The position numbers were made by a program, and so were the translations under genes. The notes under the pieces were generated by a model. It searched no databases. It was not told the origin of the DNA and was given only the letters and a program-made list of their open reading frames with translations. Shown piece by piece: positions 22,570-35,064 of a stretch of DNA of 36,746 nt (positions are counted from its first letter, which is position 1; every line of letters starts with the position of its first letter). The stretch is from NCBI GenBank assembly GCA_036897095.1, contig JAYMSP010001058.1, positions 1-36,746 on the forward strand, read 5' to 3'. This DNA comes from Plantago elongata. Lineage: Eukaryota; Streptophyta; Magnoliopsida; Lamiales; Plantaginaceae.

Positions 22570-25500
22570 TTACATGGCCCAGTTAGGTTGCTGATAGGCA
22601 CCTACTTGTGCTCCAGGAGCTGGTCCAGCTACACCCATGCCAATGTTTCCGGGACCCATATGATGAGGACTTGCCATTGCAGCGGGCTGAGATTGCGGAT
22701 GATGATGATGGTACATGCCTGGAAATTGCATGTGGGAGGATTGCGCTGCGTTGAAAGATGTATGGCCACTGTGAGATGGCAAATAAGTATGAGGTGTCGT
22801 CTGCCCTTGCATGTTGTAATATGGTGATTGTAAACCAGAAATGTCCCTTGGGTTGTTCATCCAAATCTCAGATGTCTCGGCCTGTTAAACAACAAGACAT
22901 TGGTGCTTAATAACCCTTTTATAAAAATATACTATGAACATAATTAGTATAGTTTCAACTTCAAGAACCACTGCCATCAATGGAGGAGAACAAATGCACA
23001 CAAAAACAACTTATCAGGTAAGAAAGATTGCTATTGCAGTTCGAGCAATCTTTTTTCAGATATAGAGAAGGTTCTGTATAAAACTAATGATCAGACACAG
23101 CACCCACAGTAAAAAAAAAAAGATGAGAGAACTGTATCTCACCTGAGGATTTGGAACATAAAGACTATCCTTGTACTTCAGCCGGGATGTGTCTTCAAGT
23201 CCTGGAGTGCTTCCAACGACTCCAGGAGTATTGACAGTGTAACCAGCTGGACCAGCAAAATTTCCAAACCCTGCTGGGTTACCTGCAGGGACAGGCTTGA
23301 ATTGCTGCATACCATATTTTACGCCGCCAGGAGTTAGATGTGAATTATTTCCAGGCATTATCACGTAACTGCTGCCATTGGACGGATGAGGATAGGCAGG
23401 ATTATTTGAGTAACCAGGCACCGGCATTTGCGGAACATAAAGAGGAGAGATAAATTGACGATATGGTACAAGATTGGCAGCGAAGTGGGAAACATGGAGT
23501 TGGGGAGGATACATCTGAGCCATCTGTTGCTGCTGCTGTTGCTGCTGCTGTACCATTGCCATGGAAGCAGGAACTGCATTTGTGGTACGTAGACCAAGCA
23601 TCTGCTGGAAGAAGCAAATTATCATGTCAGAGATTGCAGAATGAATCACAGACGAAGGTTTTTTTTGTGTCAGTGAAAACAAAGTCAGTAAAGTATCAGT
23701 AGAACATCCAGGTATGTCCACAGAACAAGGAGTGACCTTGACATTGCTTTTACTCTTAAGTCTTAACCCATTGCTATCTAATTCAGTGAGTTTTTCAACA
23801 AATGGTTTAAAACAGCTTTTAAGTTCAATCTGTTGAAAATTAACGGAATTGACAAAGGAAACTGATTATAACATTTCAGTCACATGCTTTTGCTACATAT
23901 TATGAGATAAAAGTTGGTCTGGAGAATCTTATATGCTTCTAAAATAAAAGGTGAGGTTTTGCACTGTAAGATGCAATTACTCAGATCAAAATTACTGTAA
24001 TCTTTTTTCCTGGAAACGGCCCTAAAAGCTCACTGTCAAGTCTATTCATAACAGGGAATAAGCTCTTCCCCTTCAAATAGTGCAAAAAGAATCCATACAT
24101 CACCTTCTTATTAAACAACTAGGAGAAACTAAAACGTGTACACTGAAAACATTGCTGCATGGGGCACATGAATGTCGACAAAATGAAATGGAAATGTCAG
24201 ATACAAGCATCTAAAACAGGGATTGGAGAATATGAAGTGATAGACAATTCAATTATCCTACATATCGGATGAAGGCAGGAACATGTCTTTGTTAGTTAGC
24301 ATGTGATTCTGGGACTGCAAATCTCTCACCAAAGAGAAAAAAGACAAAGATGCATAGTGAAACTATTCTAACCTCTTGAGATGATAGTAAACCAGAACCG
24401 TGGGTTGTCTCGTCAACCATCGGACGGAAGTATGAAGCATCATATGCCATTGGGTGATCATAATTCTGCTTGAAATAAAAATAGACAAGTAAAAACTTTA
24501 GCTTGTTGATACAAAATAAAATCTAGATCGGTCATCAAATCAAATTAACAGAGATGCAACTAACAAAAAGAATCTTCACATACCGAGAAGCTCCGCAATT
24601 CAGAAGCATCCTGTTGCGGCATTGTTTCAGGGGTGTATGATGGACCATTATCTCCAACCAACCCCACATCAGCATAGTTCTCCACATTATGTGAACCCAG
24701 AGAGTCCTTCTCAGTCAGTTGCTGATCTGCTGAAGCAGGAGTATGGGATTCTGAACCACGAACAGAGTCATCCGCCATGTCTAACTGTTTACTACCAACG
24801 TTCTCATCTCCTGAAGATTCTGGGATCGATATTGATACACTGCGCATCCACAAATCACTCAATTTCTACCAGCACACTAACTATTTCAAAAGCATTACTA
24901 ACACCCATATGACCATAAACCAAAGATCTCAAATAAAATCAGGAAACAATGTTTAGTACCAGTTTGGACTTTTGTTGCACTAGACTAACAAACATGGTTG
25001 ATAAAAAAAAGAAACATGTATTGACACAGCTCTATTCCTACCTCCCCTAATATTCTTCAAACATCCTAAAATTTTGTATCGTAAAACTTGATACAAATGA
25101 GCTGAAGAAAATTCTATCACAAAATACACAAACAGACGGCAAAACACTCAGCCTCAGGGTTCCGCATTTCTGGCGAGGCCAAAGTAATCTGCCTAGAATG
25201 TCTGGCAATAAAGGATCATTATTTTCAGCAAGTCCCCGATACCTAACAATATATGGGCTTATTATACTCGAGGATCAACATGATACTTACTCTTCCAAAT
25301 GTTGCATTGACTATAAGTCAATTTAAGTATACTATGATTCCAAGCAAGAAAATTGGAGTACACTACGTATTGGGGGAAAAGGAAGGAAATTACATTCAAA
25401 ATTGGATGCTACATGCTTCCAAGATATAGTGATAGTATAAACTAACCTTCCGGAGGGTTTAGTGGATAACTCCTCTGCCCCGTCTGTGCTTGTGGAGGCT

Positions 25501-28500
25501 GAATTCAAAGAGCTTAATTCAGCCCCCAGGGATCCAAAGGTTAATCGACATCTATCAGTCTCTGAAACACGAATATGTGAAGCAATAATAACATTTTGGT
25601 TCTCAGATATGTTCAATTGTGACACGCTTTCCTGTAACCGTACAGATTCTTTTTGCATATCTTCTGTTTTTTCGGCCGGAGGAGAAACCGATTTTGCAGA
25701 AGCTCCAGTAGTTACAGGACTAGTAGCACTTGGTTTTAGGCTGGACTTTGGTTTCCACTCTTTATTAGGCTGAGGACCTACACCAAAAGTAAGAAGAAAA
25801 ATATAACGACTTAAGTAAACTTTCCACCCTCTCTATTTGCAGATAGACCTGAAAATCATGATTGTACTGCATAGCAACATGTGGGGCAAGAAACCACTAC
25901 CAATTTTGCTAATAAGTACATAATGACAAAGCAACAAAAAAATTGCAGCACTTTTCCCCAAGCAGTGCCCACTTCCACCAGATATAGAAAATTCATAAAT
26001 TAGAAACCCAAATTCATTAGGATATTTACACATTAAAATAAGCAGCTTTAGCATGCACAGACCCAAGGCCAGTGTTTCACAACAAAACCCAACATTTTTT
26101 TAAATCCAAATCGAAGAATATAGATTACGCATAGACATAGAATTGATGTTAGTGAGGAAAAACATAGGTAAATATGTGGAAGCACATACCTTTCTGGTGG
26201 CCTGTAGGTTGATGAGTTCTGCTACCATACTGATTGCTTGGAAAAGATCTGCTTGCAGGCATACTAGAAAGAGAAGATGTCAATGTCACATTTTGACTTG
26301 GTTGCTCCCCCTTAGAAGTACCGAACTGTCTTGTTGACTCCCTTGAGTTGATCTCGCGGCTTGACTGAGAGTTAGAAAAAGGAATGCTCTGAGAGGACTT
26401 AGGTGAGTTCTCAATTGACTGCCGGCGAGGTCCCACAACACCAACCTCTCGACGGATAGCCCCAACATTAGCGGCCTGTCCAGACTTACGGGATGGGACA
26501 TGAACAGGATCAGATGCAGATGAGTAAACCCCCACAATGGAACTATTTGATGAGTTTGTTGAATGTGGTGGGGGATCATTTGTTTTTGGTGGCACTCGTG
26601 AAGCAGCAATTGCAACTGGAATGTTTTTCTCAACAGGCGATTCATTCTTATCCATACCAGCTGATGTTGCATCCTTAGTTTGCTCAGGTTGTGGATCAGA
26701 GGGAACATTTAATGTCTGAGATGAGTGTTGACCGGCAGAAGGCTTTTGATGTACAGATGTCCCAGTTACATTGCTGCAAGAGATATTAATTTTAAAATCT
26801 AACTTTCAACAGAAAGGCTTCAGATAGTTTTGCTTTTATAGAGAAGAGAAGAAAAAATTGACACGAGAAGCATTTTTCGTGCGAGTAGCATGGAAGAGAG
26901 AGTAGGTGTCCAGGCAATTTAAATTGCAGTATGTACATAGGAAGTGCTCTGTATGCGAGTAATTGAGTGCACTTGTGATGTATTCTGTATGCAAGTGCTC
27001 ACTTAAGAATTAAGATAACATTGTAATAATAATTTTAAAAAAAGGATGACATTTACAATCATAATCTATTCTAAAGGAACTAATTAGCTAGTAAAAAAAT
27101 TATAGAACTTGTGAGATGAAAATTGCAGGGAATAGAGATGTTTTAGATATTTATTGCTATTAGAATTAGTTACAACTGAAAACCCCTAATATATGAAACA
27201 GGAACCAACTTCCCAGAGCCTCTTCACAACCAAAAAGTAAGCACAATAACAAAATTGGAAAAATGATACAAGTTCAGCAGTGACTCAAACATAGCACACT
27301 CATTGCAAGGACCTTCGCCCTAGCCACTTATGACCAACGGTACTTAATCTCCCAAAAGGACATAACATAAAAACTCAAATCTTGCAGAAATATTAATTTG
27401 TAACTTAATAATTAACATGTCCATGTACCTCTTAACTGGCCGCTCATTGTTGGAAGTCGAAGTTTGGGCCGACTTCGAATCGGAACCAGCATTTTGATTA
27501 AATCTATTATCTCTAACGACGCGGAACTTTTGACTGGAACCTTCATCTGAGTAAAAACAAAAGGTTGTTAAGGCTGATCAACAGGCACCATAAGCACGTA
27601 AGTGGGAGATTTTAGTAAAATGCATTAATATGGAAATTAGATTACCAGATGCCAAATTTCGATTAAATCCACCTCTTCGAGCATTATGACCATTATAAGT
27701 ATTCTTCTTAGTTTGTAAGAGTATGCGTTGCGGCTCAATGTTCTTTCTGGGCTCGGTGTTTTTCCTGGGTTCTACAGCAACAAATCCCTTGGATGCTGAA
27801 TTCTGAGAACAACACGTGCAAACTTAAGCCCAATAACTTATCACATGAGACAACATAAGTACATGAATTAAGATACATATACTGTTGATGAGTCATCTAT
27901 ATTTGTCGAAAAGAATTACAACTCGATAAGCTGTACACTTGGACAACTAGAACTTTCAAATACAGCAATGGAAATGCAAATAAGAACTTATCATATATTT
28001 GCTGATTATTACATCTGCTTGTTGATATAAGATGTTTTAAGGGTAAGAATGGAAAAGTGCAGCTAAAAGTAGCTAGAACATATTATAATTTGGCAAATCA
28101 CATATTTGCTAGAAAGATCTTGTAATAGAAAATGGAGATATATTTAGTAACTTAGTCTGTGGCAAAAAATTAAACAAGCCTACTAACCTCCTTTTTTCGA
28201 TCTCTTTTTCTCTTCACCTCATGAAAAGGATCTGACAGAAAACAATGCAAAATGCAAGCTATTAGAGATTGTATATTGGACACTAGACGCTAATGCACAA
28301 AACAAGGCAGAACTTGGAACAAATCTGAGTGTCACAAGATGAGCCCACTGGAGAATACAAACTAAATCTGAAAGAAATCAAAATGTCTTGAAGACGAATA
28401 AAATGGTAAAGTTCCCAGAGCCATGCAAATAAATTAGAAGAGAAAGAAAAAGTTACCAATGTAGCTGGTCTTAATGAAATCTATTTCATAGCTAAACAAC

Positions 28501-29714
28501 AAAACAAAGCCCTACTGTTTATCTGCCATTTTTCCTTGAGTAGAAATTTTTGCTCTGGAGTGAGGCAATCCCTATTCTACATTTTCTCCTACTTTTGTAC
28601 TGCTGAGAGCAATACCTGCTCCAGTCTTCAAATACACACAAAATTTCTAACTGTTCCTACATAACAAAATATACCGTGCAGCAGCGACAACTACAAAGCT
28701 ACTCCAAACACTCCGTCTAATGACAGAGCTAACACAAAAATTAAGAAATTGGCAGTTTCAGATATAAAATAATTATAAGATAAACACAAATACGGTGAAG
28801 TATGGAAGAAAAGAAAATAAAAAGAAAGGGAAAAGGCTAGTATTATAGGTTTGCCTGGTACTTGATATTGAAAGCATTGTACACTTCACCCTGTCAGTGT
28901 TTGATTTGTCATAAACAAATAAATGAGTCTACATTAACAAATATGGCAACTTGTCACTGGAATTGGTGGAAAACGATAAATAAAGGGAGAACCTTGTGCA
29001 CCAAGCACTCCTTTGTATATTCTACAGAAGCAAATTCTCCTTATAAAAGAACAACAGACCGCATCTGCTTGTAGAAGAAAATCCAATTGTTTGTATTATC
29101 CAGTTCAGTCTAAAAAATGCCATATTGAGCCACACAGTAGAATGAAATACAGTACCACTGGTTTCTAGCCCATCTTCTTGAATGTTCGTGTAAAACTACA
29201 AATTCCCCTTCTAAATGTTCTCCACCAAATAAATATTTCTACTTTATCCACCAAGCAAAAGAGTAAAAGCTCCTAGAACTGTCGTGCGGGTTACCCAACA
29301 TACATTCTCACAAGTAAGTAAAATGCAGCAGCCAAAGACCCCTCAACCACCTATTCTAATTAACTACTCAACACAAGCTCTAATCCCGCCAAAAAAAACA
29401 AAGAATTGATTTTTATTTTGTCAACCCTTCTTTCAAGACATCTCGCAAAATCAATAGCAAGATAAACCAAACCCATGACACAGAAACACCACTAGAGCAA
29501 AACTAGACAAAATTGAGAGCAAAAGGAAGCAGCTTTGACCTTGATTAAGCAGTTTCTGGGCAGTTTCATTAGGATCCATGTTGGTCTCTCTAAGCGCGAC
29601 ATAAATATCAGCATCCGAGTGATTCCCAACAATTTCTTTAATCGATTGTATGGTCTTCCTCACACCAGCCGATAGAACCTGCCCGCCGCTCTCATTCCTC
29701 AACGCTGAAACCAT
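22570..29714 (-). CDS. GBF-interacting protein 1-like (GIP1-like, DUF1296)
   Basis: GIP1 was described in Arabidopsis as binding G-box bZIP factors and enhancing their DNA binding; most family members remain uncharacterised. Exons, in transcript order: 29714-29540, 28231-28188, 27802-27646, 27546-27429, 26773-26190, 25777-25447, 24839-24584, 24465-24373, 23604-23143, 22881-22570. All are GT-AG and in phase, giving about 843 residues. Exons 8 and 9 have a CAG acceptor ambiguity of one residue. The start is ATG at 29714 (MVSALRNESGG); an upstream in-frame TTG is not used. The UBA-like GIP1 domain is about residues 12-73 (VRKTIQSIKEIVGNHSDADI, MDPNETAQKLLNQ, then DPFHEVKRKRDRKK across intron 1). 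The middle is Ser/Pro/Asn-rich and disordered. Conserved family blocks are RCRLTFGSLGAELSSLNSAS (exon 6), SYTPETMPQQD, PYRQFISPLYVPQM, NPAYPHPSNGSSY, KPVPAGNPAGFGNF and the tail PGAQVGAYQQPNWAM. A nine-Gln run is at about 605-613. It lies in tandem, same strand, upstream of TFIIIC. Confidence 0.92.
23524..23552. repeat. CAG/CTG trinucleotide tract encoding polyglutamine
   Basis: A CTG/TTG run on the + strand encodes nine consecutive Gln residues in exon 9 of the GIP1-like gene. Gln-rich tracts at this site are usual in the family, and the interrupting CAA codons should stabilise the length. Confidence 0.85.
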
Positions 29715-29859
29715 CTTCTTGAATTTGGGCAATCAGCTATACAAGAACTAGGGTTAATCAATTTCCACGGATTGAAACAAGAACGAATGTGTTTGAGGAA
29801 ACACACTAGATTGAGAAAGCTAGGGTTTGCATTGCATTGGGGAAAACAAAAACGGCTGG

Positions 29860-29890
29860 AAAAGAAGAAGAAGAAGAAGAAGAGAGTGGG
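29860..29890 (-). promoter_or_regulatory. CTT-rich leader of the GIP1-like gene
   Basis: A GAA run on the + strand reads as CTT repeats in the transcript sense, about 150 bp before the start codon. Pyrimidine-rich CT/CTT tracts are common around plant transcription starts and in 5' leaders. No clear TATA box was found, which fits a housekeeping gene. Confidence 0.35.
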
Positions 29891-29899
29891 TTTTGGGGT

Positions 29900-31565
29900 T
29901 TGAGGGTTTTAAAAGAAATTTTGGGTTCTTATTTAGGAAGAAAGAAAAAGATTAATTTTTAATTGGTTGGTGCAAAAAATAATTGTGGAATGATTTTGAG
30001 AAAAAGGTGAGTGGAGTGATGATGGAATAGGCTTTTTGTTATCTGTCTGAGATGACAAGAGTGATTATTGAAAGTTGAGACTGATACTAGGTATTGATGA
30101 TAAAGGACACCAACATACTTAAGTTTTGATATTTCACTTCCAAAGTATGAGTAAGTATTTAAAACTCGTTATATTATTTAATAATTTCCTCTTTAATTAT
30201 AAATATGATATTTCACATCAAATGTATCAATAAGTGGTGAAAACATGAAACTGTATAATAAGTACAGTAACTCACTCTTTAAATGTATCGATATCAGTTA
30301 GCTACTAATTAGTCTTCGAGTGAGTATTCAAAAACAACGTCCGCAATAGATTAAAGTTGTTAATCCTGATGTACGAGATACTAAAGAGAAAATATAGCAA
30401 ACAGGAAATATCAGTGACAAAGTTTTTAAGTGACATTGGTGCCATTGACGTTTATTTTATGATGACCATCATCTTTTATGTTACATAGAATTATAAGGTG
30501 CAGTTAATCAAATACGCTACTACCACAACAAATCTTTTGTCAAATTATGTTCATTATATCGTAAGTATCGCAGTTTCCTTTATCTAGTCCTTTCCACATC
30601 ACCTACGAATTTTACTTTCTCATTGTCAAAAATGAATAAGTACACTCGATTCAAAAAAAAGAGGATTTAGACCATGAAACATGCCTACCAAAACTCCTAA
30701 AAAAACAGCATGTTCCAAAATCATAGTAGGCACAAAATGTATAAATGTCCTATCCAACCCACAACAAAACAACTATAACACGAATGGTATAAATTCGAAG
30801 TTGTTGCATAAACATTTGAGCTTACTTAAAGATATCACCATTATGCACCTGCCATATTGCTTGTACCACATTTGCAATATCATTCTTCATTATCTTAGCC
30901 TTCCAAACCTTCTTCTTGCACTCTCAAATCAGTTGTACAACTTCATGCCTCCGAGTATTTAGACCATGATAGTTACAAATTTAACTTATGATAGAGTTCA
31001 ACGTATGCCTTCCGAATATTTAGACCATGGTAGTAACAAATTTTTTAACCCATGATAGAGCTTTACACATGACGTGTAACACAAACGAAAAAGAATTCTC
31101 CATTTATGTACAATCCATATAAAATATACTTAGATCTAACTCCAAAACACAACAGTCAGTCTCTTGTTGACAATTTACACAACATACATAATCACAAGAC
31201 GAACCACACTTTTGGCCTAACTAACATGGAATAGGACATTTTATCTAAGTAACCCGCACCTTCGATCCACAAAGCTCTCTTTGCAACTCAACAATCCTAA
31301 AATTAGTAGATATAAGATAGATGAAATTGAGAAGGAGTGAAAATAAAAGTTTATGCTCTGTTACCACTAGCTTTTCAGCTCCATGAATTTTTTTATTTAT
31401 TTAATAAAAGGCTCGTAACTTGAACGCGCATCTTCTCAAACAATTTAGTTGGTTTGAAAAGCTAACAAATTAGTTTGTTAGATTAAAAAAATTTACATGG
31501 ACAACTACCACTAATTAATCAGCTACCATCTAATTTTTCAACTATTTTTGCTAAATCGAGCCTTA
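29900..31565. other. Intergenic DNA left of the solo LTR
   Basis: Beyond the presumed GIP1-like promoter no gene is seen. A 60-bp imperfect tandem duplication is present: ATGCCTCCGAGTATTTAGACC at about 30945 and its variant at about 31005, both followed by a TGATAGAG string. The rest is AT-rich and unremarkable. Confidence 0.5.
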
Positions 31566-31570
31566 GTCTT
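31566..31570. repeat. Left target-site duplication of the solo LTR
   Basis: GTCTT directly precedes the LTR and is repeated exactly after it at 35065-35069. A 5-bp duplication is the rule for plant LTR retrotransposons. Confidence 0.8.
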
Positions 31571-32383
31571 TATAAGGTCCGCGAAAATTCCTTGTATATC
31601 CGGAAAATTAATTTAATATTAATTTTATTATTTCACACGAGCGAAATTATTACATGAGTATATTGGGTCGAATTTTGAATCTTAACGCCGAACGGATTCG
31701 ACGTTAAAGTGAAATTTATTAAGTATATTAATAAAATAATAATAAAAATAATAAAATAAAAATTATTTATTTTAATTTTTCTATGGCTCGAGTTCGACTC
31801 GAAAAGTGCCCGGGAATCGATTTTACATTTTTCCGAATTTTATTTACGAGTCGTTTGGAAGCCAGAAGGATCCAGTTGTATATAATCGTAAAAATACCAA
31901 ACTAACCTCGCCTTCTTCTTTCCTTTCTTTCCCCAACGGCGGCATTTTAGTCAATTTGGCTTCTTCTTCTTCCCAAATCAACCCAAATCGGCTACTACCA
32001 TCGAATTCACCGTGCCATCAGCTGCTCTGCCTCCCATGCCACTCCCCCGCCCGCGCCTGTCCTCCCCGGCAGTGCCTGTCCCCTCCCGCGCCTGCGCCTG
32101 TGACCGTGCCAGTCGCGCCAGCTCCCCCCGCACCGGTGCCAAGCTGCTGTAAATTCCCAGTTCACCGTGCCAAAATAAAAACTACCGTGCCAAATCAACC
32201 GACTCACGTGCCAAGCCGCCCAATCGGCCAATCCGAGCCGTCGGCGCCGCCATGGCATGTGAAAAGAGGGGAGGCACGCGGCTGAGGAAGGGAAGCCGCC
32301 ACACACACGGCAGAACCAAGAGAAGCAGCGGAGGGTGACGCGACGGACGCGTGTCCGCGCCACCGGCCTCCGGGCGCTTCGGC

Positions 32384-32391
32384 TATAAATA
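32384..32391 (+). promoter_or_regulatory. TATA box of the LTR promoter
   Basis: TATAAATA embedded in GGCTATAAATAGCC, downstream of a CpG-rich region and upstream of a C/T-rich start region (TCTCTTCCCCTTCTCC). It marks the U3/R boundary and sets the element orientation as +. Confidence 0.7.
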
Positions 32392-32573
32392 GCCGGTTTC
32401 CACCTCCATTCTCTTCGACTCATCTCTCTTCCCCTTCTCCTGTCCATTTCTCCCACCTCCAACCACCACTGCTCAGCCGTACTCCGACCACCCGCCGCCT
32501 ACTCCGGCCACCACACCACCACCACTGCCCGACCATTCCGGAAATTGAGTCGTTCGCTCGACCGAAAAAATCC

Positions 32574-32645
32574 GGTAAGTGTCTCGATTGTATTTCTGAC
32601 TTTATTCGAATAACGAGCAAGAAATTAATTAATAATTCCTCGCAG
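32574..32645 (+). other. Possible short intron in the LTR leader
   Basis: CCGGTAAGTG is a strong splice-donor match about 160 bp after the predicted transcription start. CTCGCAG at about 32639-32645 could be the acceptor, and a second donor-like AGGTGAGTG occurs near 33902. Splicing of the retrotransposon leader is inference. Confidence 0.3.
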
Positions 32646-33099
32646 CCGTGCCGCTCCGTCAACACCGCCTCGACGGCCGTCACGCTGCCCGTCATCACTT
32701 CACCTCGCGCTAGACACTCGCTCGGTTAGTGATGCGATTATTCCCCGTTATTATCGTTTATTGTCGTTCGTTATTGTTAATTATCGTTTATTACCGGTAA
32801 TTATCGTAGATTGGGGGAATTTAAATTATACTGCTAGCTTGTTAAATTATTAGAATAGCCGGTGATATTAAATACTGTAACTGGATGTAGTGTCGACTGG
32901 CCGTCGATTGTAGACTGATTGCCGCGGGTTGCGGACTATTGTTGAGATTGAATTATATTGTTGGTTGCATGTAGACGTAGACTGGGCGTCGACTAAGGAA
33001 TTGTATTATAATAATATTGCCGGTTATATTGATCTGTTGAGGAAATTACTAGCCAATTGCGGTTATAGGTTGGGAAATTATACTAAGACAGACTGGCCG

Positions 33100-33470
33100 T
33101 CTGTTAGAGGAAAATTATACCGAGACAGGCTTGTCGTATGTTGTCTGAACTTATCTGTTAGGAGTCCTATACCGGATATAGGTTTATCATACTAAGACAG
33201 ACTTGCCGACTGTTGTCAAAAATTATCTGTTAAGAGTCATACACCGGATATAGGTTTGGAAAATTATACTGAGACAGACTTGCCGTCTGTTGACTGAACT
33301 TATCTGTTAGGAGTCCTATACCGGATATAGGTTTATCATACTGAGACAGACTTGTCGTATGTTGTCAAAAATTATCTGTCAAGAGTCATACACCGGATAT
33401 AGGTTTGGAAAATTATACTGAGACAGACTTGTCGTATGTTGCACCTGTTAGGAATAATATACCGGATATA
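33100..33470. repeat. Tandem repeat with 149-bp dimeric period inside the LTR
   Basis: The marker ACCGGATATA occurs at 33171, 33243, 33320, 33392 and 33461. Spacings alternate 72, 77, 72 and 69 bp. The two monomer types differ between the marker and GAGACAGACTTG: one passes through GGTTTATCATACT and the other through GGTTTGGAAAATTATACT. The unit is thus a dimer of 149 bp, present a little over twice. Confidence 0.85.
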
Positions 33471-34063
33471 ATTTTAGAATATAAAATAAAATGTCACCTT
33501 GACGGCTTTAAAGCAATAAATAATTTTAGAACTTATTTAAAGATTAAAGGTCACATGTCAGGTTTAATTTCCGAAAATAAAATAATAGGTCGAATTAACG
33601 GGTTTCAAATAAAATAAATAATTCTAGGAAACTATTAAGTTTGTCGATTAATTTGAACGTCAATTAATTAATTATTTAAGTAAAGTGTCGTATATTCTGT
33701 AATCATTGTAAAACTCGGATAGTAAATTAAGTTTGTTCGTACGTCATGGGACTTTGTAAAATAATCTACTTAAACGTCGTCAGTTAAATGGATTTAAGAA
33801 AAGTGTCGAGAGTCTATTTAATCATTTTAGCATTGGAATTGAGTAGTATTGCTCGTTTATTTATCAGGAAGTACGAAGCCGCTTAACTGTCAAGATATCC
33901 AAGGTGAGTGATTACGAGCTTTCGGCATCCGTCCCTGGAAAAGTTTGCTACTGTTCATTCCTCGCATTTTCAATTCTTGTATTTGTTCCTGTCTATATGC
34001 ATGTCTTCCTGACTGTCTAACCCTGACTGCGACTACTCGACGACAACCGATCGACTCCGACTC

Positions 34064-34333
34064 GTTTACCGATTTAGATTTCTAATTGTATAAACTGTAG
34101 ATGACCTGTACTTAGAAATACCTTACATGTATTGACTTGACATTTTATTACCACAATTGCTGATTAATACTGTACACTGAGTCCTGTCTACTGATCCTGT
34201 TTACCGATTTAGGTTTCTAACTCTATAAACTATAGATGACATGTACTTAGGATAGACCACCTGTCTTGACTTAACATTTTATTGCTCCAATTGTTGATTC
34301 ATACTGAACACCGAATCATGTTTACTGATCATG
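34064..34333. repeat. Two-copy 135-bp tandem repeat in the LTR
   Basis: GTTTACCGATTTAG starts at 34064 and again at 34199. Each copy continues through TATAAACT, TAGATGAC, TGTACTTAG, CATTTTATT and a TTGATTCATACTG-type end, with many substitutions between copies. Confidence 0.8.
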
Positions 34334-34464
34334 TTCACTGATGTTGTTACTGAACCTGCATATTAATCCTGTTACTGATCCTCATGCACTGCATACTAAA
34401 AAATATTTTGGGAAACCGTTGACACACTGTTTAGCTGGGTGATGTCACTTGCAGCACTACTTTT

Positions 34465-34680
34465 ACTGTTACTGTTAATGTCGTCGAGTGGGATTCAATG
34501 TCGCGGTCTTGCACTGTTACTGCCGTTTGGTGGATCACCATGCCACGACCCCATACTGTTACTGTCGTCGTGTGTGATTCAATGTCGCGGTCTTGCACTG
34601 TTACTGCCGTTGGGTGGATCACCATGCCACGACCCCATACTGTTACTGTCGCCGGGTGGAATACATGCAGCGATTACTGT
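34465..34680. repeat. 84-bp tandem repeat, about 2.5 copies, in the LTR
   Basis: GATTCAATGTCGCGGTCTTG starts at 34492 and 34576, with a partial third copy at about 34659. The copies share GGTGGATCACCATGCCACGA and an ACTGTTACTG core. The first two are nearly identical, so the duplication is young relative to the other LTR repeats. Confidence 0.85.
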
Positions 34681-35064
34681 CACTGTTATCGTTTGCGGTT
34701 TCCCCACTGTTCAAAAAAAACTGCTTGATCAGCATGTTGTGTTGGTTTGCCGTACTGTTGCATTCATACGCATATTCATGCATGCTTGACTATCCTCACT
34801 GAGTCCTAGTGACTGACACTCTCCCTGTTTCAATAAATTTGCTTTCCCAGATTTTGAACACGAAGAAAGGATTGGGTAGCTAGCAGACAGGCGAACTTTG
34901 ACTGATTCCGCTGCTGATCGATTAAGTATAAAAGTGTGTTTCCTGTTTTAAAATTATCCAGTACATTTGGGTTTGTAACGGATAATGTTTTGATATTTTA
35001 ATATAAATGTATTTGGAATATTCGGCACAACCCTTGACGAATAAACCAGATCCGGGCCGCTACA

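Larger units (their letters stand above)
31571..35064 (+). mobile_element. Solo LTR, 3.5 kb, of a Ty3/gypsy-type retrotransposon
   Basis: The element begins TATAAGGTCCGCG (the usual TG start appears mutated to TA) and ends GGCCCGG-like inverse text, CCGGGCCGCTACA; the two ends are imperfect inverses, as LTR ends are. A perfect 5-bp duplication flanks it. Inside lie a GC-rich block (about 31980-32570) with a TATA box, an AT-rich 3' half with tandem repeats and an AATAAA at 34832. No gag, pol or second LTR is present between the duplications, so this is a solo LTR left by recombination between the two LTRs. The great length and the GC-rich promoter block resemble Tekay/Del-type chromovirus LTRs; that lineage call is from memory of the family and unverified. 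Confidence 0.75.

Noticed and set aside
31806..32462. Pro/Ala-rich frame on + and Arg/Trp/Gly-rich frame on -
   Set aside because: Both are by-products of the GC-rich promoter block of the solo LTR; there is no start context, family match or splice support, and the TATA box lies inside the region.
34431..34802. Repetitive frames on both strands near the 84-bp repeat
   Set aside because: The apparent internal protein repeats arise because 84 is divisible by three; the DNA is LTR sequence without coding support.
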